In this document: positions 44,413-57,520 of the stretch, piece by piece | Layout of the letters: each line of letters opens with the position of its first letter | How positions within the stretch are numbered: position 1 is the stretch's first letter | NCBI RefSeq assembly: GCF_000340215.1 | Contig: NW_006921535.1 | Location: 1,802,483 to 1,866,482 of the forward strand | Source of the DNA: Pseudocercospora fijiensis CIRAD86 | Taxonomy: Eukaryota > Ascomycota > Dothideomycetes > Mycosphaerellales > Mycosphaerellaceae | Reading direction: 5' to 3' | DNA: 64,000 nt | Position numbers and translations under genes: made by a program | The notes under the pieces: generated by a model | The model's database searches: none | What the model was told of the DNA's origin: nothing | The model's input: only the letters and a program-made list of their open reading frames with translations

Positions 44413-45006
44413 TAGACCCCGTAGTGGTTCGGTTTCCGAACTACTAAACGTATATAGTTTGGTTTCTTAGCGGCGAACTAGCTCCCTAGTTCCGGTTTAG
44501 TTTTTTCGAACTATATAGATTCCTAGTTTAAACTAGAGACTATATTGGTTTTACTATAAGGACACTCTTATTCGACTGCCGGCTACGATTGCCGGCTATA
44601 ATAGTAACTCTGTTACATTTACTACGCTCTTTTGCCGTTGCTAGGGCGTAGTTGCCGTTGCTAGGGCGTAGTTGCCGTTACTAGGGCGTAGTTTTGCTAC
44701 AAGGACACTCTTATTCGACTACCGGCTACGATTGCCGGCTATAATAGTTACTAGGTTGTATTTACTACGCTTTATTACCGTTGCTAGGGCGTAGTTGCCG
44801 TTGCTAGGGCGTAGTTGCCGTTGCTAGGGCGTAGTTACTATTGCCGGGGCGTAGTTGCCGTAGTTGCGAAAGCTTACCTATATAACGTTACGTAGGCGGC
44901 AATAATTAGGGCTTCGCGATATTCTTACACTTTTAACTTCTTCCTCTATACCTATACCGATAATAACTACTATACGCTACGCCCCCGCCCCTTTCCCTTA
45001 TAATAG

Positions 45007-46417
45007 CAAGAGAGAAGCGCGCCGCGCGCTAAACAGAAGATAGAACTAAAGACCGCGAGTTTGTTTTGCCTAAGCGTCTAACTAAAAAGCGTAAGACTAA
45101 AGAGGAGTACTCTACGAAGAAGAATTCCGTACGAGACCGCGAGAGAAAGGATAAGATAGATAAGGATAAAAGAGCTAAGGATAAGAGAAGAAAGGCGCGG
45201 AATAAGGCATTCTATCGATAGCTAGCGCCTATAGAAAAAAGTAAAGGTTAGAATAAGAAGACAACCTAAGAGAAGGCTAAGAGGAGGAAAGAATTGCGGC
45301 TAGTTTTCGAGCGTAAAGTTCTAGTAGCGTAAGTTAATCTAGCTAGCGGCCGTAGCTAGCAGCTATAGCCGGCAGCCGTAGCCGGCAGCTGTAGCCGGTA
45401 TATTTTTCTTTAACACGTTAACTAATAGTATTCAGACCTGTAGCCGCTACCTCTATCGATACGACCGATAGTAACGGAGATGTTTAGATAGCCGAGAACA
45501 ACAATACTAGAGTTTAGGATACCGCGACAGAGCTTAATACTACGAATAAAGGAACTAAAAAAAGCGAGGAGATACTATACGTCGATCTAGTAACAGGTAT
45601 AGTCTTAGGGCCTAACGCTATAGACGATAAGCGCTAGGAGTAGATCGAGTATAGTTAAAGAGACGAGATACTAGTAAAGGGCTAAGGTATAAGTCCTATT
45701 AATCTAGAAAATTATAGTTAAAGCTACTACGAAAAGCTAGTAAGGATTAGAATCGAGACTAGTCGTCTTTATATCCTTAATATAGAGTAGAAGTTTCTTT
45801 ATTAGTATTAGAGCGAAGCCTTTACGTCTATAAAGGCAAAGTAGCTTGCGATTAATGCGATCGGGGCTAGGTATCTAGGGACGGTAGAAGTGTTACTATA
45901 GGAGGAAGGGGTATAGGTAATTATTCTATACTCGGCATATATAGCCGGCGTTCGTAGCCGGTAGATACTAACAGTTAAATAGAAAGCGTTTCTCGAAGGC
46001 AGAGTGCTACTACTATATAAAATCTTTACTAAGGCAGAGAGGGCTTATATCCGGAATCTAAGCTGCTAGTAGGATAGGTTAGCGTTAGAATTCTCTAAAT
46101 CTCTATATAAGCCTCCGAAGGATTACCTATTTTAGCGATACGGCTTTATCTCGACTACTCCGTAGGCACCCGAAGAAGCTCGAGCGCTCTTTAAGGTCTT
46201 TACTAAGAAGCGGAAGGAGTTCGAGGATTAGGATTAGTTAATAGAGCTGTTAGTTAGTCTTAGGTTTCGTAGTTAGACTCGGCCTAAGCATTTGCTTATC
46301 GAGTATCTTATACCGAAAGAGGATAGATTGAGACTAAAAACGAGCTTAGATTCGTTAGGTATAGTAGCTCGGTTCCGTTAGTAGGAGAGAGCCGCCGTAT
46401 AGAAGGCAAAATTCAGG
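45007..46417 (+). pseudogene. hAT copy 2 ORF-A, unknown
   Basis: Counterpart of 16,350-17,760, with the same basic start, two GCCGGC-bearing spacers (about 45,340-45,410 and 45,935-45,970) and FISTTP region. No family recognised. Confidence 0.55.
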
Positions 46418-46646
46418 TAGTTAGAGTAGCTAGGAAAGAAATTCTAGTAGTTAGGCTAGCTAGGGTGGCTAGGAAAAAAAATCTAGTAGTTAGGTAGCTA
46501 GGAAACAAAAAAAAAAGGTAGCTAGCTATTTACTACCTAGCTATTCCTAACGATACGATGCTATAAAAGAAAGGGTGTTTCTCTATAGCTACTAGTATAT
46601 ATCTACTACTCCTAAGTCCTTACCTTACCGTACGAAACCTTAAAAC

Positions 46647-49600
46647 ATGCCGACCGACATTGTATATATACTAGGCGCTATACTAGGAAGGGTAACAACG
46701 AAACGATAGTCGAAACAGTCTAGTATACGAGCGAGATTGCGACAACGTCGAGAGGAGGTCGTATACTTACCTTCGAGCCTATCGAGTCCTAGACTACGAT
46801 TAGGGCTAGATTTATCCTCTCCGAATCCTAGTAGTAGGAATTTATTATAGGGTACTACTACCTAGTCCTTACCTTTACGGAGTCTAAGTAGAAGGTTGTT
46901 CGGAGATATAAGAATATCGAGTATTAACCCGGAAATCTTCGAAAAGGCTAGCTAGGCGTATCTTTAGAAACCCGAGTATATAGAGTAGTTCAATTAATAG
47001 GTCTATAAGATATAGTTCCCTTTATACTTACGTTCGAAGGAGTATAAACTCCGGAAGTACTCGATACGATAGGGGAGTAAGGAGCGAACGGATATATTCT
47101 AGAAGTTCTTTATAGAGGGGGCATTGTACCGTTATACGACTTCTCGACTTAAAGGTTAACTAGTAATTGTCTATAACTTCTACGGTTCAATCTTAAAATA
47201 CCCGAAACTAGGGGATAGGAACTTATCGCCTACGAACTATCTCTATTCTAAACGGTATCGGGAATCTTAAGGAGAGAGGAGAGTTAATATAGATATAGCG
47301 TTCTAGAAAGAGGTATATCTTCTAAAATGCCGGCTATAGCTGCCGGCTATAGCTGCCGGCTACAGATTCCGGCTACCTAAATCAACCGTAGAGATCTAGC
47401 TAATTATTATAGGCTGCGCTTAAGGAAGCTCTAGGATTAAAGGCTACCGATTTCTCCCCCGAAGACTTTAAGCAACTAGCAAACGAAATACTAGCTATAA
47501 ACGGTCTTCCGGAAGACTTCTACGAAAGGGAGTCTATATAGAAGATATACCTATATCTTATAAACTACCCTCCCCTATTTCTCGGCGCGACAACCTAGCG
47601 TATTATATTCGAAAAGAACAAAGAGGCTATGTTAGACGACATTCGGGAGATCCTCCGTAATACTCGCCGAGTAGCTATTACTATCGATAGCTAGTTAAGC
47701 CGGACTATAAGAGCCTCCTTCCTCTCGATTATGCTATACTTTATTAATTCGGATTAGAAACTCTAGGAACTTATAATCGGATTCCCTAAAATTCTAGGTT
47801 CCTATACTAGTAAGGATATAGCGAAGCTTGTCTATACGGTAATAGATAGGGTTAGCGTAATAACGAAACTAATCTCGATTACTACGGATAACGCTAGTAA
47901 TAATCGAATATTGTATAAGGCGTTGTATGTACAATTCACTCGCATATGTCTTTAAAATTACTAATTGTATCGATAGGGTCGAGTGCGTAGAGGAGATTAC
48001 AAGGTCTATAATCTAGCTTAATCTTCCGAATGTTAAGCTCGCTACGATTCCGGATACGCACGACAATACGCACGATAATAACGATAAAGAGGAGCCTATT
48101 AATAGCCCTAGCCCTATTAAATCGGAGCCGACGTCGTTGCTAGTTATATCCCTATAGAAGTTTCCCTACCTCGCTTATATAGTTTAAATCGCGATCCGAG
48201 CCCTCTTTAAGACGCTTAAAATTGCACTATTAAACGACGACTAATAGAAGATCCTAGATAAGGATAAAGCAAAGTCGAAAGTCGAGAAACTTATTATAGT
48301 AATAAGACGGGATAAGGTAGAGAGCCTCGCTCTCGTTTTGTATAAGGTATAACTTTTGTCCGTAGCCGGTACCTATAGCCGGCAACCTAGTATAGTTCTA
48401 ACTCTTTTTCTCTAGCTTCGTCGTCTAGCAATATATACGAACTCGAGCTTATAGAGATATAACCGATTCGAGGCTATTTAAAAGAACCTAATCGAGCGCC
48501 CTAAAACCGATGCCTAGAATATCGTATAGAATAAGCGATAGTAAAAGCGGCCTCCTTAGCGCCTACTCCGTTTTACCTAAGACGTTAAGACCCGGTTCGA
48601 TTCGACTTTCTATATAGTTACGAGGGGATGTACTTTACGTACCGCTCTCGAGATCTATTAGAGTTCCGAGGGTATTAAGTAGCTCGGCCTTACCGCCGCT
48701 AAATAGCGCTAAGCAGAGTATCTCGTCGATATTAGTAAGCATTACGCGAAGGTTACTGCTACGATTAAAAGAACCCGAGGACCGACGATCTACCTTGTCT
48801 TTACGTACTATAACTAGCTCTTTAACGAGCTCGAGGAAACCGTAGCTAAGCTAGCTAAGAAGAGCGTTCCCTAGAAAGTAGCTATAACGAAAGCTATAGA
48901 CACCTCCTATACTAAGTTGCATAAATATTATAGTACTACCTTTAACTCGTTCGGGGATATCTATAGCGTTACGTACTTGCTTAACCCGGTAGAAAAGGAT
49001 ATATACTAGTAGAGGCCGGAATAGAAGGCGGACGAGGTATAGCCGAAGTATTACTAGACTATTCTAGAAAAGATATTCTACGAGCGTTAGAAAGAAACTA
49101 GTCTAAATACAGCTCCTATAAAGAAAAAGAAGGTTTAGAAGGCTCCGACATTATACCTGTTTCGTAGGTAGGAAGTAGAGGCAGAAGAGGAAGTAACTAC
49201 TAAAGTAAATAAAGAAGAGTTCGATCTCTATTAGCGCGCGAGTAAGTATAAACCCGTAGGCTCGGAAAGAGGGCTAATAATCTCTAGATCTTACCGGTCT
49301 TCTAGACGAATTCGGAGACGATATTCTCGCTATATAGCAGCGGTTAGAGCCTAAGTTTCTAACGATAGCGTCGGTCGCTCGGGACGTCCTCGCTATCCCG
49401 AGCGCAGGTATAGGCTATAAGAGGTCTTTTAGTATCGCTCGTTACTAGGGCCGCTTTAATCGAATATACTCGCCTACTACCTTCGAATCTATTATAGTAT
49501 TCCGATACTATCTCCTCTACTAGAATCGCTAAGGTAGGTTACTAAAGATTATACTAAAGGAGTTGATCGAGGAATTAGAAAACCTTAAGATCGAAGAAAC

Positions 49601-49763
49601 CTAAGAGCGCGAAGAGAATACGAAATTTAGTCTAAGCGAAACCCTAATTAGCGATAACGAAGAGGAGAAGGGCGGAAGTAGAAGGCGATACCGGGTCGAG
49701 AAGCAGAAACGTATATAGGCTTAGAGCAGCTTTAAGGAGACGAAGCGTTTACGTATAAGGTAA
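46647..49763 (+). pseudogene. hAT transposase, copy 2
   Basis: Counterpart of 17,989-21,105 and retains the ATG (MPTDIVYILGAILGR). The BED finger has lost more ligands here (both Cys now Tyr near 47,170-47,190), while ITTDNASNN (about 47,875) and ARDVLAIPSAGIG-type dimerisation block (about 49,380-49,420) remain. The introns sit in the same places, with the GCCGGC clusters. It is inactive through Gln/Trp stops. Confidence 0.9.
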
Positions 49764-49931
49764 TATAGCCGGCGTATATAGCCGGTATATATCCGAAATG
49801 TGTTTCGAATTCCTAGGACCTAAACAGACTAGTTGCTATAGCAACCGACCCCGCTTACCTACGGACTATTTCTAATTCTCTATTCGCTCTTCCTCTCCTT
49901 CTTCCCTTTCCCTATATTCTTAAAGACAAAT

Positions 49932-51298
49932 ATGCCTTAAGGATTCGGCTCTTCGGGCCTTCCTAAGCCGGCTACCTCCCCTTCCTTAAGCTACTATCCT
50001 TTATTCGAATCTAACGATAACCTAATAAGGCGGTTTAATAGAAGACTATTTGTTCTAGAAGGTAAGAAGTATTAATGTCTCCTTACGATTATATGCTTAT
50101 TAATTTCTAGGTCCTACCGATATACCCTCGTCGCCTAAACGCGCAGATAAATATCTTTAGAGGCTAAAGGGCAAGGGTAAAGCAAGCTAAGTATAGGGAG
50201 ACCGTAGCGAGAACGAGATATCGGAAGAGTAAGGCTCTCCGTAGTATATACGAAGGAAGGGGGTTCCTCGGAAAATAGTACCGAAAAACAAGAAGGCTAT
50301 AGGTAGATAGGAGAAGGCTAAAAAGAGTAGGCGGACAAAGACTATCGCGAAGAAAAGTTATCTTTCTATTAAAAGAAAGGGAACAAAGTAGGACTCGACG
50401 ATAAAGAAGCGGCGCTTTAAACTAGGTACTATTGCCCTTCGCTAGATCCGGCTTTTCTAAAACAAAAGAGGGACCGAGCTTTTAATCCCTAAGACTCCCT
50501 TCTAGCGACTCGTCCGAGAAATTATATTAGATTTTCGGTCTAGTATACGATTTACGGCTAAGGCGATTAGTGCTCTTTAGGAAGCTACGGAGGCATTTCT
50601 CGTAACCGAGCTTAAGCTTTTAAACCTCGTTACTATCTATACGAAGCGGGTTACTCTTCAAAATAAAGATATATAGCTTCTAGCTAAAATTCGGCGTCGG
50701 TTTATAGCGGATTAGTTAGAAATTGTATTTAGTCGTTAGATTAACCTAGGAGGAGGCCTATTTTCGCATCGTTTTGCCGGCTATAGGTGCCGGCTACATT
50801 TCTGATTTTATCTCCGCGCCGTCCCTAAATCTAAGGTACGAAGTAGAAACCTAGCGCTCTATATTTACCCGGCTATTATAGAGACGAGCTATATTCAGAT
50901 TAGTTTCTTCGTATATCGCGACCTAGCGGGTAGTAAGCGAAAGGGCGATAGAACGTTTATAATACGTCTCTATTTAGACCTAAAATACAAAGGTCCTAAG
51001 GAGCCCTAGTATCCTAACTATAAGGAGATTCTTTAGTATTAGCACTTTGATCCTCTATACTACGAGGTAGATAGCAAGCCTATAAGAGAGAAACTTTAAC
51101 GAGAAATTCTCTATAATGCGTAGCGCTATTGCATAGCTACAGATACGCACTAAGTCCGGTAACTCGAAGAAGAATTAAGATAGCGTATTAGCGACCGAGG
51201 AGGAGATCGATAGTATACTAGTAGAGTCGAGGTCTTATAAGCGAAGTACAAGATAATATAGGCTCTTAGTCGTATAGAGTAACGTACTATATAAATAA
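49932..51298 (+). pseudogene. Divergent histone H3-like gene, hAT copy 2
   Basis: Counterpart of 21,274-22,640. It keeps the initiator ATG at 49,932 and, in the last helix, CAA at the Gln before NKDI that is a stop in copy 1. This confirms that the stops are RIP damage at Gln codons. Histone fold at about 50,426-50,704. Same long basic tail, same first intron, same GCCGGC pair after the fold and in-frame C-terminal extension. Confidence 0.85.
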
Positions 51299-51994
51299 CT
51301 AGGCGTGCTACTCTTATTCACTTACGACCTATATCCTAGGATACTCTTCTCGTACTTTTTATACTCTTTTCTAATACCTTACCTATAAGCGCTCCGCGAC
51401 AACCGAGTAAATATAAGCTATAGGGTTTCCGCTCGGTACCTTAGCCTCCGAGATAGGGCGGAGTTGAATTTAGAGCGATAGTCGGCACCCGTAGCCGGTA
51501 TATAGAGACGGTAGTAGGCCTTTTTCTGCTAAATAACTAGCTTGTTTAGTATAGCCTACCTGATATTTCTTATATTTACTAGCAATAGGCCTAGGTTACT
51601 TATAAGATTACTATAGCTAGTAAAGGCATTACTAAAGAATATCTATACTATAGTAGGATACTATTATTACGCCGGCTATTTATTAAAAGGAGGCTTTCGC
51701 CTATTACTATGCCGGCTATATATACCGGCTATATTTCAAAGTCTGCCGTACCTGCCTTTTTTAGCCGTGCCTGCCTTCTTTCCTTGCTCTAACGTTACTA
51801 TAATATAGGCTTACGCGAAGCTTACTCTATTGCCTAGCGACACCGCGATACTACCTCTCTCGCTATATTCAACCTTCGTATCGATACCTATACCTCTACG
51901 CTCTATATCTACTACCTCCGTAATACCCTCGCTCCGCGCGCGCCTTCGTACACCTTCGTAACGCACTTTTTTCCTTAATTCGACGACTTTTATA

Positions 51995-52881
51995 ATAGCG
52001 AATCTACTTAACTAAGTTACGACGCCTCGCAAGAAGGGACCTACTACTTCTACGGGTCGTAATAAGATCGGAAATAAAGGAACGAGTATAGTACATTAAC
52101 GTAAGATAGCTACTACTACTGCCGCTAGCTCCGGTGCTAGAAAGGGCGTCGCGAGTAAGGCTCCGCGCAAGACAACGGCGGGCAAGGCTCTACGTAAGAC
52201 GACAACTAGCGCTTCTGCTACTAGTAGCAATCGTGCGAAGCGTCGATAGCGCCTAGGAAGTAAGTCCTATTTATAGCCGGCAGCGTAGCCGGCAGCGTAG
52301 CCGGTAGCGTAGCCGGCATTCTTACTGTCTTTTTACTAATCCTTCTTTAGCCGTAGCCCTCCGTAAGATTCGGCAGTATTAGAAGAGTTCTAAGCTCCTA
52401 ATCCGCAAAACTCCTTTCTAACGACTTATTCGCGAAATTGCCTAGGATTATAGAATAGACCTTCGCTTCTAAGCCTCCGCGATAGGCGCCCTTTAAGAGG
52501 CTATAGAAGCCTACCTAGTTTGTATCTTCGAATGTATGTTTCTCTTCTACCTCTTTTCGGACTATACTAATACTATTTTAGCGGTCAACCTTATAGCTAT
52601 CTACGCGAAGCGTATAACGATTATAGACAAGGATTTCAAAGCACTCGATTAGATCCTAAAAGGCTAGAATGTCTACATTCGAGATAGTGCTAGATAGGAT
52701 AGATATACTAGTAGGAAGGATGTTCGTAGTATCGTCTACAAGCTTTTCTATATACGAAATAAGCCGCTATTATACGGCGCTATATACCGCGCTCTAAATA
52801 CTCTCTAAGTATATATATATAGTATAGTATGCTTTATTAGCCGTACGGAATAGAAGTCTCCCAAAATCCCGTTAGTACTAA
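51995..52881 (+). pseudogene. Near-canonical histone H3 gene, hAT copy 2
   Basis: Counterpart of 23,351-24,239. Exons 51,995-52,259, 52,351-52,533 and 52,582 to about 52,881; intron 1 again with four GCCGGC-type motifs. The core keeps ALRKIRQY, LLIRKTPF, RLVREIA and VNLIAIYAKRITI. A 2-bp shorter AT repeat near 52,810 changes the frame of the last part of the extension relative to copy 1, so the true C-terminus is unknown. Confidence 0.9.
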
Positions 52882-52991
52882 GGAGTAAAAAGGCCGGCTA
52901 CGCTGCCGGCTACGCTGCCGGCTACGCTGCTAGCTACGCTGCTAGGTTTTTTAAAGAACTAAAAGAAGATAGACATTCCGGTTGATTTGTA

Positions 52992-53531
52992 TTAGTTTAG
53001 ATTTTTATAAAAAGAAAATAGGGAAAAATAAGGAAGGTTGAAGAGCCTAATAGTTATAGTTATAGGCACTATCCCTGTTTTCTAGAGCATATTATATACC
53101 TGCCTTCGCAACTCTACCTAATACTCCCTCTAAATATCCTTATACTCTACCTACTAGAAATTCAACTAGGTACCTAGACCTATAGCTGCCTCTATATCTT
53201 TTACTATCTTCTATAGGTTGAAGGCCTCTTCTATAGCAGCCTCTACCTCCTTATATAATATAAAGTTACTACCTGCCCTACCCTTTATATCTCCTAAATA
53301 ACTAAGAGTTCTAAGGAACGAACTAGCATTCGGCCTTAGTATAGCGAGTAACTAGTAGAACGTTCTACAGAGCTGCCTTATAGCTCTTTTATATACTATA
53401 CCGATACCGAGGGAGGAGCTATCCTAGTACTTAATATTATCGAATAGTTCGGTAGGAAAGTGTATAAACTTCTTAAGGAGGAGGACTTCTAGGGAAATCG
53501 ATAAGTTCTACCTAGATCTAGATAAAGACAT
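52992..53531 (-). pseudogene. hAT copy 2 ORF-C, unknown
   Basis: Counterpart of 24,350-24,889 with identical length (180 codons) and ATG at 53,531. Conservation of length and frame despite heavy C/T change supports a real gene before RIP. Confidence 0.55.
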
Positions 53532-53969
53532 TCTGCTAAGCAGTTAGGGAATTGAACCGTAAACGAAAGGATGAAATTCATACCTAAGGAGTGTAGTTTC
53601 CGAACTAAACTATAATGCCTTGTATATATATATATACTTTTAATTGGTTAGTACCCTTAGCTGATTGTCTATAGATTTGAGGTTATATAAGTACCTTTAT
53701 ACAACTACGTAGCCTAAGTAGGATTCGAAAATTCTATAAGTACTAAGGACTAAAAATGCCGGCTACGCTGCCGGCTATACTGCTAAGTCTTATAAAGGGC
53801 TTGCTTAAAGCTACATATACATTCGTACACTTCTTAAAAACCGATAAATTATATAGTTCGAACTAGCTACTTATATAGTTGCTTAGCAAACCAACCTAAA
53901 CCAAACTAGAGTTTCGGCTTAGCAAACTAAACTAAACTAACCCGAACTACTGCGGGGTCTAACCTTAAA

Positions 53970-56900
53970 AGGCACCGTTGTCGACTATCTTGCTAAGTAC
54001 TATAGTAAGGCCGAGAAGCGTAGTATACTACTACTCGACATCGCTAAATAGCTTAGTCTACAACTCTAGAACTCTAATCGGCCTATAGTCTCCTTCTTTA
54101 CTAAAATAATAAATAAGTTTATTGGTAAGCGCGATATCTCTACTTAGGAAGCTTGCTACTAATTACTCGGTCTACCTTTGTCCTAAGGCTCTCGTACGAT
54201 ATAGAGCTTCGATTGTCGGCTTCTATAGCATTAGTCTAAAGTCAAGCGATATAATAAGCAGGTCGGTAAGATCGTTATATAGGGCAAATCGCTATTGCTA
54301 AAGTATATCGATCGTCTTAGTATCCTACTAGCGAAATTCGCTAAGTCTAACCTCCTTAATCGGCCTAACCTTACCCTATTCGAGTTCCTAACTCGATAGG
54401 ACTTTGCAACGTTCAAGCTACGACCTCGTACGAAGGCTCGTCTTATTAACTACTTTCCTAAGTACTGCGGCAATCTATAGGAAGATAATAGGACCTACGA
54501 AGACTACTACCGCACTAAGGTCGCCCTATACTACCCTTTCGATAGTCGATATCCTAACCTGCTATACACCTTTGCCGATTATCTAGAAGAAGAATTCTAT
54601 ATATAGCAAGACGCATATAAGTAGTGTACAAACAACTATACCGGTTACGCTTTTAACTACTTTAGAATCAACCTCCCTACCCTAACTAAAGACCTATTCG
54701 AGGAGGAATACTATAAGCCTAAAGAGGAGGAAGTAGAGGGCGAGCTTCTTATACGTACTATATCTAACCGAAACCCCGCTAAAGAAGATAAGGATCTTAA
54801 CAACCTTAGCAATCGTTAAATTAATAAGGATTACGACTAGACCGCTTACGTCGGGCTCTATAATCTTAGACCGGAGATTAAGGATTAGTAGAAGAACAAG
54901 CGTAGCACTAGAAGCACTTATTAGAAGATCGGCACTATTGCTAACTACTAGCAGAAGGTTAACGGCCTCTCTCTAGAATAGCGACTTTGGTATAACCGTA
55001 TCTACAACTATGCTAATAAGATAATCAATAGGGCAACTATACCGGATCCTATCTTACTAAACATCGATAGCAAGGCGGGCGTTAGCAAGTCCTATATAAT
55101 CGAGCTTCTCTCTTCTACTATCGAGCGACTAGTAGAACAATTCGATGCCTCTAGTACTATATAATACTAGCTCGGCAATCCGATTATGCGAATCGCTCTA
55201 ACTAGTGCTGCTGCTTTTAGTATAAAGGGCTCTACTATCTATTCTGCTTTCCGGTTGCCTCTTACGATAAAAGAATACATCCCTCTCGAGGGTAATGCAT
55301 TGTCGGCCTTCTAAGCACATATAACTAATATCCTGTATATTATAATCGACGAGAAATCGATGATTGATCTAGTTAAGCTATACTAGATTAATAAGCGACT
55401 GCGACAGGTAGGGCAGCAAGATCCGAGCTATCTATAGGCGGACTAAGATAACCCGGATATCGACACCTCCCTACTATTTAGAGGCTTTACGATCTGCATA
55501 TATAGTGACTTTAGCTAGTTGCTTCTAGTCGCGGGTCGCCCTCTCTTTAGTCGACTAAGCTAGACTAATACACCTAAAGTTGTTCTTAGACGCTATATAT
55601 AGCATCTGTTTAATGAAACTATCTAGCTTAATGTTATTTAACGCTAGTAGGGTACTAATCCTACTACCTAAGCTTTCAAAGCCGCACTCGAAGGCCTACG
55701 TACTAGACTAGGCAAGGTTACTATCGATTACTAGCAAACACTAGTGTCTCGTATCCGCGATCCCTCGTATCTATATCCTACGGCCTTCTAAAACGCAATT
55801 CGTCTTTTCAGCTATAAGAAGTAGGTCGCTATACTTAACTATATATCGATGCGAGACAATTAGCAGCCTATTAAAGCTATTAAAGCTAAGCATACTAGCC
55901 GCTATATAGTCTAAGCCGACTATAAGATAGGCGGTAACTTATACAAGATACTCCCGATCTGCATTAATGCCCGTATATTAGTTACCGAGAACCTTTAGGT
56001 ATAGAAAGGCGTCGTTAATAGGATAATCGGTACTATTCGTAACGTTGTATAGGCAAAGGATGTAACCCGTACCGAGTAAGAGGTCGTCGACAACGATCTG
56101 CTAGTAGCTATACTCGTAGAGTTAGATTAATATTCCGGACCGATACTAAACTAAGAGATCGATAGCTTGCCGCCTAAAGTAGTGCCGATCGTGCTATCTC
56201 GCCGTAAGTAGAAGTATAACGACCGTTCCGATAGCTAATACACTCGCACTTAGTTTCCGTTAACTATCGCCTACGCTATTACTATCTATAAGGCATAAGG
56301 TATAACTCTCGATAAGGGTGTCCTCGATATCTCTAAGAAGGACTTTACGCCTATATTAACATACGTCGTATGCTCTCGGTTTCGTAGTCTTAACGATATC
56401 CTTTTCGACGAACCTTTCAACTATAACCGATTTAAAGGCAAGCTATACAAATCACATATCGACCGCTATACGGACTATATCCGTCGTAAGAAGCAGCGTA
56501 CGGTACCGCCTAGTAGTATGCTTTTATTAGATCTACCGCACCTAGACCCTAATGCTACTAGGCGTAATCTATAGACCGTATAAGCTTAGCAAGAAACCCG
56601 CCTTTAGCAACAGCGCGTACGCGAATAGGATTAGGAGGAAGCTCGTCGTTAGCGCTAGCAACAAGAAGAGGTACAGCTTAATACTAACCTGCTTAAGATT
56701 GCTAAAATAGAATCTCGCGGCTAGTTGTCCGATAAAGCCGTACTTCTAGTTACTTCTATTCTATTCCTTAAGCGCACTTTGCCGACTCTAATAGTGCCCG
56801 GACGGTTCGTGCGATTTAGTAAACTATCTCGCAGGTTTATAGAGGTCTATAGTCGCCGCCTTAAGGGCACCGCGTTTACTAATGCTCTCCGGAATATAGA

Positions 56901-57520
56901 GGCCCGTAATGAACTTGTTTACGAGGGTCCTCGCGGTATTAAAGCTATAGAGCGGACCGACTAAGATCGACTCGGTAATCGACATATCGCTAGCGAATTC
57001 CTTAATAATAAGACCTTCTAGCGCAACGTTTAGGCTAATCGTTAAGCTCAATAGTCTTAGCAAGCGCCGCTTCTTCGCGGTAGTAATATTGTAGACAGCG
57101 AATAGGATACTTAGTAAGAGCAAGGCACGTAGCAAGAGCAAGGCACACAGCAAGAGCAAGGCATACAGCAAGAGCAAGGTACATAGCAAGAGCAAGGTAC
57201 GTAGCAAGAGCAAGGCAGTGAGATAGACGTTAGGGATAACATTAATAAGGAGACTCGGATTCAGATTGCTATTATAGAAGAACAGGCGCGTTAATAGGCG
57301 TTTAACGATAGATTACGTCGCTATTAGGAGGAGGACTTGGCTTTAGCGCAGACACAGGACGATAGTAATAAGGCATTTAAGTAATGTAGCGACTCGTAGC
57401 GGTAGCGATAAAGCTACTAATACTATAGCTATATAGACCGCAGTAATAGGCGTAAATCTAATGTTGTTCTCGGGCTCTACGCCGTCGCTCCGCTCGATTA
57501 GGACAAGCACTATAGGGCTT
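53970..57520 (+). pseudogene. Helitron Rep/helicase, C-terminal part (Pif1-like helicase)
   Basis: Continues the Rep frame after hAT copy 2. It starts KGTVVDYLAKYYSKAEK. Helicase motif I appears as KAGVSKSYIIELL (about 55,070-55,110, one Gly turned to Ser), motif II as IIDEKSMIDL (about 55,345-55,375), and motif VI region as TIAYAITIYKA then GITLDKGVLDI (about 56,265-56,325). This is the Pif1/RecD-like signature of Helitron helicases. The tail is Gln/Glu-rich with an 18-bp repeat (57,113-57,217) encoding QEQGT-type units. The C-terminal end near 57.5 kb is uncertain. Confidence 0.85.
57113..57217 (+). repeat. 18-bp coding minisatellite
   Basis: Six units of AGCAAGAGCAAGGCACRY inside the Helitron frame, giving a repeated Gln-Glu-Gln-Gly peptide. 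Confidence 0.85.

Larger units (their letters stand above)
44413..53961 (+). mobile_element. Cargo-bearing hAT transposon, copy 2 (9,549 bp)
   Basis: Same ends as copy 1 (TAGACCCCG...CGGGGTCTA), with its own perfect 8-bp duplication ACCTTAAA at 44,405-44,412 and 53,962-53,969. It is inserted in the Rep gene of the Helitron. Gene order and repeats match copy 1 over the whole length. Differences are almost all transitions of RIP type plus a few slips (for example 2 bp in the H3 tail). Because some codons escaped RIP in one copy but not the other (ATG at 46,647 and 49,932; CAA in the H3 helix), the pair is mutually informative. Confidence 0.95.
39200..57520 (+). mobile_element. Helitron (Rep-helicase), split by hAT copy 2
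   Basis: Rolling-circle transposon identified by one continuous Rep/helicase frame (40,955-44,412, resuming at 53,970). Removing hAT copy 2 and its duplicated 8 bp keeps the frame. It lies inside Gypsy-1A. The termini (5' TC, 3' CTRR with hairpin) cannot be fixed: the left end lies within about 39.1-39.3 kb and the right end within about 57.4-57.55 kb, judged from where Gypsy coding stops. The 1.7-kb leader holds three tandem-repeat arrays and a small ORF. Without the hAT it is about 8.8 kb. Confidence 0.75.

Noticed and set aside
56824..57213. Leu-rich minus-strand ORF of 129 codons
   Set aside because: It is the complement of the Gln-rich 18-bp repeat in the Helitron frame.
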